A stretch of 14,127 bases of DNA, taken from the NCBI GenBank assembly GCA_031362245.1, contig JANLSD010000229.1:1-14127 (forward strand), written 5' to 3'. Source of the stretch: JAAURS01 sp031362245. Its GTDB lineage: Bacteria > Cyanobacteriota > Cyanobacteriia > Thermosynechococcales > Thermosynechococcaceae. Under the pieces are notes generated by a model. The model was not told the DNA's origin. It made no database searches and saw nothing but the letters and a program-made list of their open reading frames with translations. This document shows, piece by piece, positions 1-6,326 of the stretch; within the stretch, counting starts at the first letter, position 1, and every line of letters starts with the position of its first letter. Both the position numbers and the translations under genes were made by a program.

Positions 1-1
1 C

Positions 2-1033
2 TACCAAGACGGGGTCATTTTTAAGGGGAACCTCCGAGGCGAGTCAGAAGTGGTGTGGACCCAACTGACCCAGAAATTGGAAAAAATGCTGGGCGATCGC
101 TATCGTCTGTTTCTAGTGCAAAACCCTAAAGAGCGGCCTGTCGTCATTATCTTACCCAGCAGTAATGATCCCAAACCCAGCACTGTGCCGCAAAAGTTAC
201 TCGCCGTAGGACTGCTCCTGGGAACCTTAGTGACATGCTGCGCAACGGCTGGCGCTTTACTCCAGTTTGATTTGTTTGAGCACTCTGACCGATTCTCCGA
301 GACCATTCCGATGGGGTTAGGCTTATTCAGCGTCTTAGTGGTGCATGAAATTGGGCACCAAGCAATGGCCCGATACCACCAAGTGAAATTGAGCTGGCCA
401 TTCTTTTTGCCCGCACTTCAGTTGGGTTCCTTCGGCGCGCTGAATCGGTTTGAATCCTTATTCCCAAACCGAACCGTACTGTTTGATGTTGCTTTTGCTG
501 GCCCTGCCGCAGGGGGGATTTACTCCCTTTTTCTACTGATTGTAGGATTGGTGCTTTCAAGCCCCAATAGCCTATTTAAGATTCCATCCCTCTTTTTCCA
601 AGGCTCAATTTTAGTCGGAACCTTAGCCCGCGTCGTACTTGGCGATAGCCTTCAGGGAGAGACCGTCGGCGTTAGTCCTGTCATGGTGGTGGGTTGGATT
701 GGATTGGTCATTACGGCCCTCAATCTTATGCCAGCAGGCCAGCTAGATGGCGGGCGGGCCATTCAGGCTATTTATGGTCGCAGAACTGCCGGACGAACCA
801 CCGTCGTAACGCTAATTTTTCTGGGCATTGCATCTCTGGTGAACACCTTGGCGCTGTATTGGGCTGCCATTATCCTAATCTTGCAACGAGATCTAGAGCG
901 TCCTAGCCAAAACGAACTGACAGAACCGGATGATGCCAGGGCGGCTCTGCTGCTTTTAGCGCTGTTCTTGATGATTACTGTCCTGATTCCTCTAACGCCC
1001 AGTTTGGCAGGACGACTGGGAATCGGCATGTAG
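2..1033 (+). CDS. Site-2 protease family (M50) membrane metalloprotease, 5' end outside the window
   Basis: A zinc-dependent intramembrane protease of the S2P/M50 family. Members cut transmembrane segments of regulatory proteins inside the membrane. The reading frame is open from position 2, and the residues before the GTG at 50 (YQDGVIFKGNLRGESE) read like the soluble N-terminal domain of cyanobacterial S2P proteins of about 500 residues. The true start is therefore upstream and the GTG at 50 is unlikely to be it. Counting from that GTG, the catalytic HEIGH motif is at residues 99-103 inside a hydrophobic segment, and the second metal ligand lies in NLMPAGQLDGG at 225-235 (Asp 233). Hydrophobic segments lie near 50-72, 88-105, 145-170, 205-228, 252-277 and 297-316. 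The substrate cannot be told from the sequence. gcvH follows in the same direction after 161 bp, which is probably a separate transcript. Family assignment is firm. Confidence 0.93.
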   Translation, partial: YQDGVIFKGNLRGESEVVWTQLTQKLEKMLGDRYRLFLVQNPKERPVVIILPSSNDPKPSTVPQKLLAVGLLLGTLVTCCATAGALLQFDLFEHSDRFSETIPMGLGLFSVLVVHEIGHQAMARYHQVKLSWPFFLPALQLGSFGALNRFESLFPNRTVLFDVAFAGPAAGGIYSLFLLIVGLVLSSPNSLFKIPSLFFQGSILVGTLARVVLGDSLQGETVGVSPVMVVGWIGLVITALNLMPAGQLDGGRAIQAIYGRRTAGRTTVVTLIFLGIASLVNTLALYWAAIILILQRDLERPSQNELTEPDDARAALLLLALFLMITVLIPLTPSLAGRLGIGM

Positions 1034-1194
1034 GGATAAAGGGAGATTGCCGTAAAATTACGCTGAGCGAAAGGCGATGGGGGTTGAAACGTCCGTATTA
1101 TATTGATTGCCCCATCGACTTTTGTTAAGTCCCTAGTGCACAATATCCCTAGCCCCAGAAATATCGGATACCTGAGTAAAACAGAGACGCACCC

Positions 1195-1584
1195 ATGAGT
1201 TTTGAATATCCTGAAGATTTGCGATACCTGGATTCCCACGAGTATGTGCGCCTAGATGGAGACATTGCCACCATTGGCATTACGGCCTTTGCCGTTGACC
1301 AGCTTGGGGATATTGTTTTTGTAGAGCTTCCCGAAGCCGGTGACAGTGTAACCAAAGGCGAAACCTTTGGCTCCGTGGAATCAGTAAAGGCCGTAGAAGA
1401 TCTCTATGCGCCGGTGACAGGGACTGTAGTAGAGAGTAATGCCGTCATCACTGAATCTCCAGAAAAACTAGCAGAAGATCCTTACCAAGTCGGGTGGCTG
1501 TTAAAGATTAAGCTCACTGGAGACACCGATTTTTCTGAGATGATGTCCGCGACTGAGTACCGCGATCGCGTTGAAGGAGAGTAA
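1195..1584 (+). CDS. gcvH: Glycine cleavage system H protein
   Basis: The lipoyl carrier of the glycine decarboxylase complex. It shuttles the aminomethyl group between the P, T and L proteins during photorespiratory and general glycine breakdown in the cytoplasm. The 129-residue length is typical. The lipoylation site is Lys65 in GSVESVKAVED (residues 59-69), within the hammerhead barrel that starts at about residue 18. The N-terminus (MSFEYPEDLRYLDSHEYVR) matches the usual start of the family, which supports the ATG at 1195 although no clear Shine-Dalgarno precedes it. No gcvP or gcvT gene is in this window, so H is encoded apart from at least its immediate partners here. A HIP1 octamer at 1562-1569 lies near the stop codon. 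Confidence 0.97.
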   Translation: MSFEYPEDLRYLDSHEYVRLDGDIATIGITAFAVDQLGDIVFVELPEAGDSVTKGETFGSVESVKAVEDLYAPVTGTVVESNAVITESPEKLAEDPYQVGWLLKIKLTGDTDFSEMMSATEYRDRVEGE

Positions 1585-1803
1585 TCTCTTCTCCCATACC
1601 TCACTCAATCTGTATCGATCCCGTCCTCCACCCCACTCATGCAGCTTAAATTCGGGACCAAGATTCTCGGTCACAAACCAAATGCTCCTTCCTCAAATCG
1701 ATAAAACCTTTAATAAACTTTACAAAAGTCAACCTTGGCAATGCCTCAAAGCCCAGGAAATGGTATCCAAGCTCACATGACTGTATCGAAAGGTTAATAA
1801 AAG
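1585..1803. other. Intergenic region between gcvH and the DUF3155 promoter
   Basis: The gap between gcvH and the DUF3155 start is 305 bp. I see no gene in it. A 69-codon open frame that begins inside the end of gcvH has no ribosome-binding site and a random-looking product. The left part is C-rich and shows no good hairpin with a U-tract, so no gcvH terminator could be called. The right part is AT-rich and leads into the promoter at 1804. Confidence 0.5.
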
Positions 1804-1832
1804 TTGAAATTTAGCTCTATGAAAGCTATGAT
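1804..1832 (+). promoter_or_regulatory. Predicted sigma-70-type promoter of the DUF3155 gene
   Basis: A -35 box TTGAAA at 1804-1809 and a -10 box TATGAT at 1827-1832 are separated by exactly 17 bp. Both are one mismatch from consensus. The start point would be near 1839, giving a leader of about 50 nt before the TTG start at 1890. It is the best-formed plus-strand promoter in the window. Confidence 0.6.
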
Positions 1833-1889
1833 ACGGTCGAGTTTTGTAACGATCACTACATTGGATTGCCACAAAAGGAGGTACGGGGT

Positions 1890-2189
1890 TTGGCAAGAAG
1901 ACGGAAGCGCAAAAGCCGTCGTCGTCAAGAAGGACGGCGCATTCTAGAATGTGTTCCTCAGTATAGTATTGAAAGTGGTGAAGATAAGCCTGTAACTGCT
2001 GCCCGAAAGTTCATCCAGTTACAAGGAATCGCGCCACCTGCGCTTCTTTTAGTGAAACGCAACGAACATACTACAGATCGGTACTTTTGGGCCGAGAAAG
2101 GGTTGTTTGGTGCTCAATACGTTGAAGAGAATCACTTTCTTTTTCCCAGCCTGCGCGTAGAAGAAGAGATGCCTTTGGCTCGGGTTTAG
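1890..2189 (+). CDS. DUF3155 domain-containing protein
   Basis: A small basic protein of a family known to me from cyanobacteria, with no established function. I place the start at the TTG at 1890, giving 99 residues. The anti-Shine-Dalgarno match AAAAGGAGGT at 1873-1882 lies 7 nt before it, and the product then begins with the basic stretch ARRRKRKSRRRQEGRRILE that is usual for the family. An upstream in-frame TTG at 1866 would put this ribosome-binding site inside the gene. After the basic N-terminus (residues 2-17) comes the conserved core, including GEDKPVTAARKFI, PPALLLVKRNEHTTDRYFWA and EKGLFGAQYVEENHFLFPSLR. The arginine/lysine-rich start suggests nucleic-acid or ribosome contact, but that is inference only. 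The gene has its own promoter and terminator, so it is monocistronic. Confidence 0.9.
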   Translation: MARRRKRKSRRRQEGRRILECVPQYSIESGEDKPVTAARKFIQLQGIAPPALLLVKRNEHTTDRYFWAEKGLFGAQYVEENHFLFPSLRVEEEMPLARV

Positions 2190-2263
2190 CACCCCACTAG
2201 GCCAAAATGTCTATAATTTTCTCCCTACGACTGAATTATCAACTGTTTTAAGGTTTTAAATAC

Positions 2264-2307
2264 TCCAGAATGGGGACTTGTTCAACAAAACAGGTTTTCA
2301 TTCTGGA
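2264..2307 (+). terminator. Intrinsic terminator of the DUF3155 gene
   Basis: The stem starts with a perfect 9-bp inverted repeat, TCCAGAATG (2264-2272) against CATTCTGGA (2299-2307). In RNA the pairing continues inward through three G-U pairs and a 7-bp segment (ACUUGUU with AACAGGU, one G-U), closing a 6-nt loop at 2283-2288. The whole 44 nt therefore folds into one 19-pair hairpin. It is followed by TATTTTTTG (2308-2316), a good U-tract. It lies 75 bp after the DUF3155 stop. Confidence 0.8.
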
Positions 2308-2343
2308 TATTTTTTGTCTTAAATCTGAGTTTGATTCCGAGTA

Positions 2344-2393
2344 TTCGATGCTGGCGTTCGATGCTGACCTTCCATGCTAAAAATTCGATTCTG
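2344..2393. repeat. Short direct repeats of TTCGATGCTG upstream of nfu
   Basis: TTCGATGCTG occurs at 2344-2353 and again at 2357-2366, 13 bp apart, with a third one-mismatch copy TTCGATTCTG at 2384-2393. They lie between the DUF3155 terminator and nfu, about 80-130 bp before the nfu start, where its promoter must be (a TACAAT at 2406-2411 could be the -10 box). They may be protein-binding sites or simple slippage; nothing else distinguishes the two. Confidence 0.3.
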
Positions 2394-2471
2394 GCTGAGA
2401 CTGACTACAATGAAAGGGCTGAGACATCATTTCAGTCCTTAGCTGTCACAACAAACAAATACAGGTGATGT

Positions 2472-2714
2472 ATGGCTGCAATTCTTGAGTTGAACCGTGA
2501 AAATATTGAAACAGTTTTAGATGAACTACGCCCCTATCTAATGGCAGATGGTGGCAATGTGGAGCTGGTAGAAGTTGAAGGCCCAGTCGTTCGGGTGCGT
2601 CTTCAAGGGGCCTGTGGTTCTTGCCCCAGCTCAACCATGACCCTCAAGATGGGTATTGAGCGTAAGCTCAAAGACAGCATTCCTGAGATTTCTGAGGTTG
2701 AGCAGGTTATATAA
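2472..2714 (+). CDS. nfu: NifU-like iron-sulfur cluster scaffold (Nfu domain)
   Basis: A stand-alone Nfu domain of 80 residues that assembles and passes on 4Fe-4S or 2Fe-2S clusters. In cyanobacteria and plastids such short Nfu proteins supply clusters to photosystem I and other targets. The cluster ligands are the CGSC motif at residues 48-51 (Cys48, Cys51), preceded by LRPYLMADGGNVELVEVEG, the hallmark first half of the domain. The length and the ATG at 2472 match the usual cyanobacterial protein. The AGGTG at 2463-2467 is a weak ribosome-binding match. It is convergent with the methionine gamma-lyase-family gene, with a 28-bp gap and no obvious terminator. No nitrogenase genes are nearby, so a general housekeeping role is the better reading. 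Confidence 0.95.
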   Translation: MAAILELNRENIETVLDELRPYLMADGGNVELVEVEGPVVRVRLQGACGSCPSSTMTLKMGIERKLKDSIPEISEVEQVI

Positions 2715-2742
2715 GTCTTACTGCGGGGCGAATACGGGTCTC

Positions 2743-3984
2743 CTAGGCAGGCCCAATCGCCTCTAGGGCGGCTTCTAGGGCGATCGCCACATGCGTCCAG
2801 TGCGTCCCCCCCTGACAGAAGGCCACGAACGGTTCGCGTAGGGGACCATCGGCAGAAAACTCAGAGGTGCTGCCGTCAATAAATGTGCCCCCTGCCATCA
2901 CCAATTCACTCTCGTAACCCGGCATTTCTCCAGGGACTGGGTCTAGATAAGCCCCCACGGGAGAATTCTGCTGAATGGCCCGACAAAATGCCTTCAGTTT
3001 TTCTGGACAACCCAGCTTAATCGCCTGAATGACATCTCGACGGGGTGCTTCGGGGAGTGGGTTGACGGGATAGCCAAGCTGCTGAAACACATAAGCAGTG
3101 AGGTGATTTCCTTTCATTGCTTCGCCCACCATTTGAGGCGCGAGGAAAAGCCCTTGAAACAGCAGGCGATGCTGATCAAACGTTGCCCCGCCGTGGATCC
3201 CGATTCCAGGGCTGGTAAGACGGTAACAAGCTGCTTCTACTAAATCTGCGCGTCCTGCGATATAGCCTCCAGCAGTGGCAATGGTGCCCCCTGGATTTTT
3301 AATCAAAGAACCTGCCATCAGATCCGCTCCTACATCTGTCGGCTCTTGGGTCTCTACAAACTCGCCGTAGCAGTTATCGACAAAGCAGACCGTGTTGGGA
3401 TTTTGCTGCTTGACGACGGTCACGATTCTTTCAATGTCTTGGAGGCTGAGGCTGGGCCGCCAATCATAGCCACAGGAGCGCTGAATATGTACTAAGCGCG
3501 TGTGGGGCTGAATTGCGCTTGCTAGGGCTTCCCAATCTATAGTTCCCAAGGCTGTTAGATCAAGCTCGCGGTATTGGACGCCAAAGTCTTTAAGAGACCC
3601 TTGTCCTTGCCCCCGTAGCCCAATTACTTCTTCTAGAGTGTCGTAGGGTGCCCCAGCCACAGCCAGCATTTCGTCACCGGGGCGAAGGACGCCAAAGAGG
3701 GCACAGGCGATCGCATGGGTACCGGAAACAAACTGAACCCGAACCGCCGCCGCCTCTGCACCCATAATGTCTGCAAAGACCTGATCGAGAACCTGACGGC
3801 CCAAATCATCATGTCCATAGCCCGATACACTGGCAAAGTGGTGAGTCCCGACCCGATGATGACGGAAAACACCCAAAACTCTACGTAAGTTTTCCTTGAC
3901 TTGAGCGTCAATATTAGAAAAGATAGGGGTGAGTATATTTTCTGCGGACTGTAACTGCGTACTTGCGTTCGATTTGTAGATCAT
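2743..3984 (-). CDS. Methionine gamma-lyase family protein (PLP-dependent, aluminium-resistance/YnbB type)
   Basis: A fold-type I pyridoxal-phosphate enzyme of the Met_gamma_lyase family that was first named aluminium-resistance protein. Its physiological substrate is not settled; a sulfur amino acid is the usual guess. The 413 residues match the family length. Visible features are the phosphate-binding GTHAIACALFG (88-98), RPGDEMLAVAGAPYDT (101-116), the cofactor aspartate in FVDNCYGEF (Asp203), and the Schiff-base lysine in GSLIKNPGG (Lys229). The C-terminal substrate-binding part ends with REPFVAFCQGGTHWTHVAIAL (residues 383-403). The ATG at 3984 gives the usual N-terminus but has no clear Shine-Dalgarno. 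It is divergent from desC across 204 bp and convergent with nfu. No transporter or sulfur gene adjoins it, so context adds little. Confidence 0.92.
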   Translation of the reverse strand: MIYKSNASTQLQSAENILTPIFSNIDAQVKENLRRVLGVFRHHRVGTHHFASVSGYGHDDLGRQVLDQVFADIMGAEAAAVRVQFVSGTHAIACALFGVLRPGDEMLAVAGAPYDTLEEVIGLRGQGQGSLKDFGVQYRELDLTALGTIDWEALASAIQPHTRLVHIQRSCGYDWRPSLSLQDIERIVTVVKQQNPNTVCFVDNCYGEFVETQEPTDVGADLMAGSLIKNPGGTIATAGGYIAGRADLVEAACYRLTSPGIGIHGGATFDQHRLLFQGLFLAPQMVGEAMKGNHLTAYVFQQLGYPVNPLPEAPRRDVIQAIKLGCPEKLKAFCRAIQQNSPVGAYLDPVPGEMPGYESELVMAGGTFIDGSTSEFSADGPLREPFVAFCQGGTHWTHVAIALEAALEAIGPA

Positions 3985-4188
3985 TAAACAGAAATGTGAA
4001 TTTGGTTTACAAATGTTAATATGAATCAGAATAGTATGAGCTGAATCCAGAGGCTGCCCCTACCTATCGCAGACGATAAGACCTAAGCAGTTTTATTGGT
4101 TATTGCGCAAACCTTGAGCCTTAAGGCTAGAGGTTAAGGCTACCGCAGATGAAGCTCACCTTGTCAACTCTTACGGAAAGGTCTTTGG
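3985..4188. promoter_or_regulatory. Divergent control region between the Met gamma-lyase family gene and desC
   Basis: This 204-bp region must hold promoters for both divergent genes, but I could not assign convincing -35/-10 pairs. On the desC side there is a perfect 12-bp palindrome AGCCTTAAGGCT at 4117-4128. Its right half (TTAAGGCTA, 4121-4129) recurs 13 bp on at 4134-4142, as a direct repeat. It sits 60-45 bp before the desC start and is a candidate operator. A ribosome-binding site GGAAAGG at 4175-4181 lies 7 nt before the desC ATG. Confidence 0.35.
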
Positions 4189-5013
4189 ATGACTGCTGCA
4201 ACAACTTCTACAAAACCTCCTGTGTCTTGGCCCGTCGTACTTTTTATGGCGGCGATCCACGTTGGAGCACTGTTTGCGCTGCTGCCCAGCAACTTTAGCT
4301 GGAAAGCTGTTGGCTTAATGCTTGTGCTGCACTGGATTACTGGTGGACTGGGCATCACCCTCGGGTGGCACCGAATGCTCAGTCATCGAAGCTTTCAGGC
4401 CCCTAAATGGCTTGAGTATTTCTTTGCTTTTTGCGGCTCACTTGCTTGCGAGGGTGGCATTATTGAGTGGGTTGGCCTGCACCGAAATCATCATGTCTAC
4501 TCAGATCAAGAGAAAGACCAGCACAATGCAAACTTAGGCTTCTGGTGGAGCCACATGGAATGGATGGTGCGCGATGTAGCGGCCAAAAAGGAAGTTTCTC
4601 GCCTCACGAAGGACATGAATGAGGATCCTGTTTACAAGTTCTTAGACAAATACTTTCTCGCCATACAAGCCGTTTTTGGCTTGATCTTGTTTGCATTTGG
4701 CGGCTGGTCGTTTGTGGTTTGGGGCATCTTTATGCGCCTAGTCTTGGTGTATCACTGCACTTGGTTTGTAAATAGCGCGACCCACAAGTTTGGCTATCGC
4801 ACCTATGATGCTGGGGATATGTCTACGAACTGTTGGTGGGTGGCCCTCTTAACTTATGGCGAAGGCTGGCACAATAACCACCATGCGTTTCCTCATTCTG
4901 CTCGTCATGGTTTGCAATGGTGGGAAATTGATACGACTTGGATGATGATTTTTCTGCTCAAGAGTTTAGGTTTGGCAACTAAAGTTCGTCTTGCAGACAT
5001 TCGTCCTGTATAA
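4189..5013 (+). CDS. desC: Fatty acid delta-9 desaturase (membrane-bound, DesC-like)
   Basis: An integral-membrane di-iron desaturase that puts the first double bond at carbon 9 of acyl chains bound to membrane lipids, using ferredoxin and oxygen in cyanobacteria. It sets membrane fluidity and is often cold- and light-responsive. All three histidine boxes are intact: HRMLSH (61-66), HRNHH (98-102) and HNNHH (228-232), with a supporting His in NSATH (195-199). Hydrophobic segments are near 14-32, 40-58, 76-92 and 155-190. At 274 residues it is full length. The ATG at 4189 has a good ribosome-binding site (GGAAAGG at 4175-4181). The specificity for C9 rests on overall resemblance to DesC rather than to the delta-12 or omega-3 enzymes. 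Two hairpins follow the stop. Confidence 0.93.
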   Translation: MTAATTSTKPPVSWPVVLFMAAIHVGALFALLPSNFSWKAVGLMLVLHWITGGLGITLGWHRMLSHRSFQAPKWLEYFFAFCGSLACEGGIIEWVGLHRNHHVYSDQEKDQHNANLGFWWSHMEWMVRDVAAKKEVSRLTKDMNEDPVYKFLDKYFLAIQAVFGLILFAFGGWSFVVWGIFMRLVLVYHCTWFVNSATHKFGYRTYDAGDMSTNCWWVALLTYGEGWHNNHHAFPHSARHGLQWWEIDTTWMMIFLLKSLGLATKVRLADIRPV

Positions 5014-5024
5014 ATACGTTGCGT

Positions 5025-5045
5025 ATCAAGACCAATTGTCTTGAT
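5025..5045 (+). terminator. Small hairpin just after desC
   Basis: A perfect 8-bp stem, ATCAAGAC (5025-5032) and GTCTTGAT (5038-5045), with a 5-nt loop, starts 11 nt after the desC stop. It has no U-tract of its own, so it may protect the 3' end of the transcript rather than terminate it. Confidence 0.4.
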
Positions 5046-5062
5046 GTTAACAATTAGGCTGC

Positions 5063-5110
5063 TAAGCCCCTAGTGTGATTCCTTGCACTAGGGGCTTAAT
5101 AGTTTTAAAT
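5063..5110 (+). terminator. Intrinsic terminator after desC
   Basis: A perfect 13-bp inverted repeat, TAAGCCCCTAGTG (5063-5075) and CACTAGGGGCTTA (5086-5098), closes a 10-nt loop and is GC-rich in its middle. It is followed by ATAGTTTTAAAT, a modest U-tract. On the minus strand the tail is much poorer, so it is best read as the desC terminator. Confidence 0.7.
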
Positions 5111-5168
5111 GAGGGCGTCTATCTTCGCCAATTGAGAGATTGAATGGCCTAGGGCTTGCCGCTCTACT

Positions 5169-5531
5169 CTATTTGCGTTGAATCGGGACGAAGTCATATC
5201 CGAAGCCGGAACGATTACCTTTACTCATAGAAACCAGTTGAATCGTGCTGTTGCGATCGCCCGACGGCAAAAACTGAATCACTGAAGAAGCCCCCTGTGC
5301 TGAAAAATCCTTAGAAGCCAGGGCGGATTGAACCCCTTCGCGAGTAGGATTCGACTGCTTTTTGAGCGCGCCAATAAAAGACTGCACCGCATCATAGGCG
5401 GTTACGGTACGCCAGTTGACCTGTGCACCGCCCCACAGTTTGCTCGCACGACTGGCAAAATCAGCAGAGCTAGTCCCCAGACTATGCCAAGGAATTGCAG
5501 CCACTAAAACGGAATGCTTAGGATCGTGAAT
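5169..5531 (-). pseudogene. C-terminal remnant of an ABC transporter substrate-binding protein
   Basis: The reading frame encodes only the last 120 or so residues of a periplasmic-binding-protein type I domain (Peripla_BP_6-like, the fold of branched-chain amino acid and amide binding proteins). It reads IHDPKHSVLVAAIPWHSLG, then WRTVTAYDAVQSFIGALKK, an SALASKDFSAQGASSVIQF segment and the ending GYDFVPIQRK. Such proteins usually have 350-450 residues and an N-terminal export signal; both the first lobe and the signal are missing. A TAA at 5532-5534 stops the frame right where family-like sequence ends and repeat-like sequence begins. The GTG at 5504 is only the first possible start codon within the remnant and has no ribosome-binding support. 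A real short protein is unlikely. No permease or ATPase gene is nearby. Family assignment is by recall of the C-terminal pattern. Confidence 0.75.
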
Positions 5532-5534
5532 TTA

Positions 5535-5700
5535 ATCAACCCCAGCGATTGAATATTTCCTACGGAAACGCTGCGCGAACTGCGGCTACAAGAACAAAAC
5601 CCGCCTGCGCGGGCTGAAATCCGCTCCTGCTCCGCGCAGGAGGTCACTAAGCCTGCCGAAGTGTGGACATCGTTCTGGTAGGCGCGGTTTCAACCTCCAG
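5535..5700. repeat. GC-rich fold-back element, probably a dispersed repeat or remnant of a mobile element
   Basis: No gene is visible here. An inner perfect inverted repeat, CCTGCGCGG (5604-5612) and CCGCGCAGG (5632-5640), lies inside an outer imperfect one, AAACCCGCCT (5597-5606) and AGGCGCGGTTT (5680-5690), so about 94 nt can fold back. The flank contains CGGAAACGCTGCGCGAAC (5563-5580), which resembles short interspersed repeats common between genes in cyanobacteria. It adjoins the broken end of the binding-protein remnant. It encodes no transposase, so an intact insertion sequence is excluded. The boundaries are approximate. Confidence 0.5.
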
Positions 5701-5714
5701 CCTAATTCTGGATT

Positions 5715-5750
5715 TTAATTAATCCATGATCCTTAATTAATCTATGATCC
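5715..5750. repeat. 18-bp tandem duplication upstream of the M67 peptidase gene
   Basis: TTAATTAATCCATGATCC (5715-5732) is followed directly by TTAATTAATCTATGATCC (5733-5750), with a single C/T difference. It lies 66-101 bp before the M67 start, in AT-rich DNA that must carry the promoter of that gene. A duplication by slippage is the simplest origin; an effect on expression is possible but not shown. Confidence 0.7.
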
Positions 5751-5815
5751 TTAGTTTGTACAGAACGAATAAATTTAATTCTAAATAGAAATTCTCTTAT
5801 TTGAAATAGATTGCA

Positions 5816-6289
5816 ATGATCATTTTGCTAACTTCAGATCATGTCCAATCAATTCTGTGCCATGCAGAGCAAACTTATCCCCAAGAGTGCTGTGGTCTTT
5901 TATTGGGGATTCATCAATCTGTAGATGGTGCCGAGACGAATGTTGTCCAAGATGTTTATCCAACCCCTAACGTTTGGGAAGACAGTCTGTCTAAGGTTGA
6001 ACAATCTGATGATTCCATTGCAACTGCTCATCGCCGTTATCGCATTGCGCCCACTGCCATGCTTCAGGCGCAGCAGCAGGCCCGTGCTAAAGCGTTAGAT
6101 GTGATTGGGATTTATCATTCTCATCCCAATGCGCCAGCGATTCCTTCGGAGTGGGATCGAGCTTGGGCATGGCCGCAATACTCCTATGTGATTGTTTCGC
6201 TAAAGGATGGTGTAGCGAAGGATCTCAAGAGCTGGAGCCTCAACGCAGACCAGGATTTTTTAGCCGAGAAGGTCATTTCTTTTCCATAA
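5816..6289 (+). CDS. M67 family (JAMM/MPN) metallopeptidase
   Basis: A zinc-dependent isopeptidase-like protein of the Mov34/MPN/PAD-1 family. Bacterial members such as mycobacterial Mec(+) remove cysteine or other groups from the C-terminus of ubiquitin-like sulfur carrier proteins. The JAMM signature is exact: HSH at residues 101-103, seven residues, then Ser111 and Asp114 (HSHPNAPAIPSEWD), with the catalytic glutamate at Glu24 in QECCGLLLG. At 157 residues it is a single domain with no signal peptide, so cytoplasmic. The ATG at 5816 lacks a good Shine-Dalgarno. No ThiS/MoaD-like carrier, ThiF/MoeB or cysteine-synthase gene lies beside it, so its partner must be elsewhere. It is convergent with the first ABM-like gene with a 24-bp gap. 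Confidence 0.9.
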   Translation: MIILLTSDHVQSILCHAEQTYPQECCGLLLGIHQSVDGAETNVVQDVYPTPNVWEDSLSKVEQSDDSIATAHRRYRIAPTAMLQAQQQARAKALDVIGIYHSHPNAPAIPSEWDRAWAWPQYSYVIVSLKDGVAKDLKSWSLNADQDFLAEKVISFP

Positions 6290-6326
6290 AATACCTCCGC
6301 CATGAAGCAGTAATCATAAAATACCT
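6285..6326. repeat. 12-nt direct repeat over the convergent stop codons
   Basis: CATAAAATACCT occurs at 6285-6296 and at 6315-6326, 30 bp apart. The first copy holds the TAA of the M67 gene and the second overlaps the TGA of the opposite-strand ABM-like gene. No U-tract hairpin is seen in this junction, so terminators for either gene were not found. Confidence 0.55.

Noticed and set aside
1034..1194. Glycine riboswitch upstream of gcvH
   Set aside because: The 161-bp gap lacks the paired GGAGAG-type aptamer pattern, and no terminator or anti-terminator stem was found.
772..1239. A 155-codon minus-strand open frame over the end of the protease gene and the start of gcvH
   Set aside because: It overlaps two well-supported genes and its product resembles no family; it is a shadow frame.
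1571..1780. A 69-codon open frame after gcvH
   Set aside because: It starts inside gcvH, has no ribosome-binding site, and its product looks random, rich in S, P and Q.
2472..2714. Nitrogenase-linked NifU
   Set aside because: The protein is a single Nfu domain without the IscU-like and ferredoxin-like parts of NifU, and no nif genes are near.
5597..5690. Riboswitch or structured RNA in the GC-rich fold-back region
   Set aside because: The structure is explained by nested inverted repeats of dispersed-repeat type, and I recognise no conserved aptamer sequence.
5535..5700. Complete insertion sequence or group II intron
   Set aside because: Only about 150 bp of fold-back DNA is present, with no transposase or reverse-transcriptase coding region and no clear target-site duplication.
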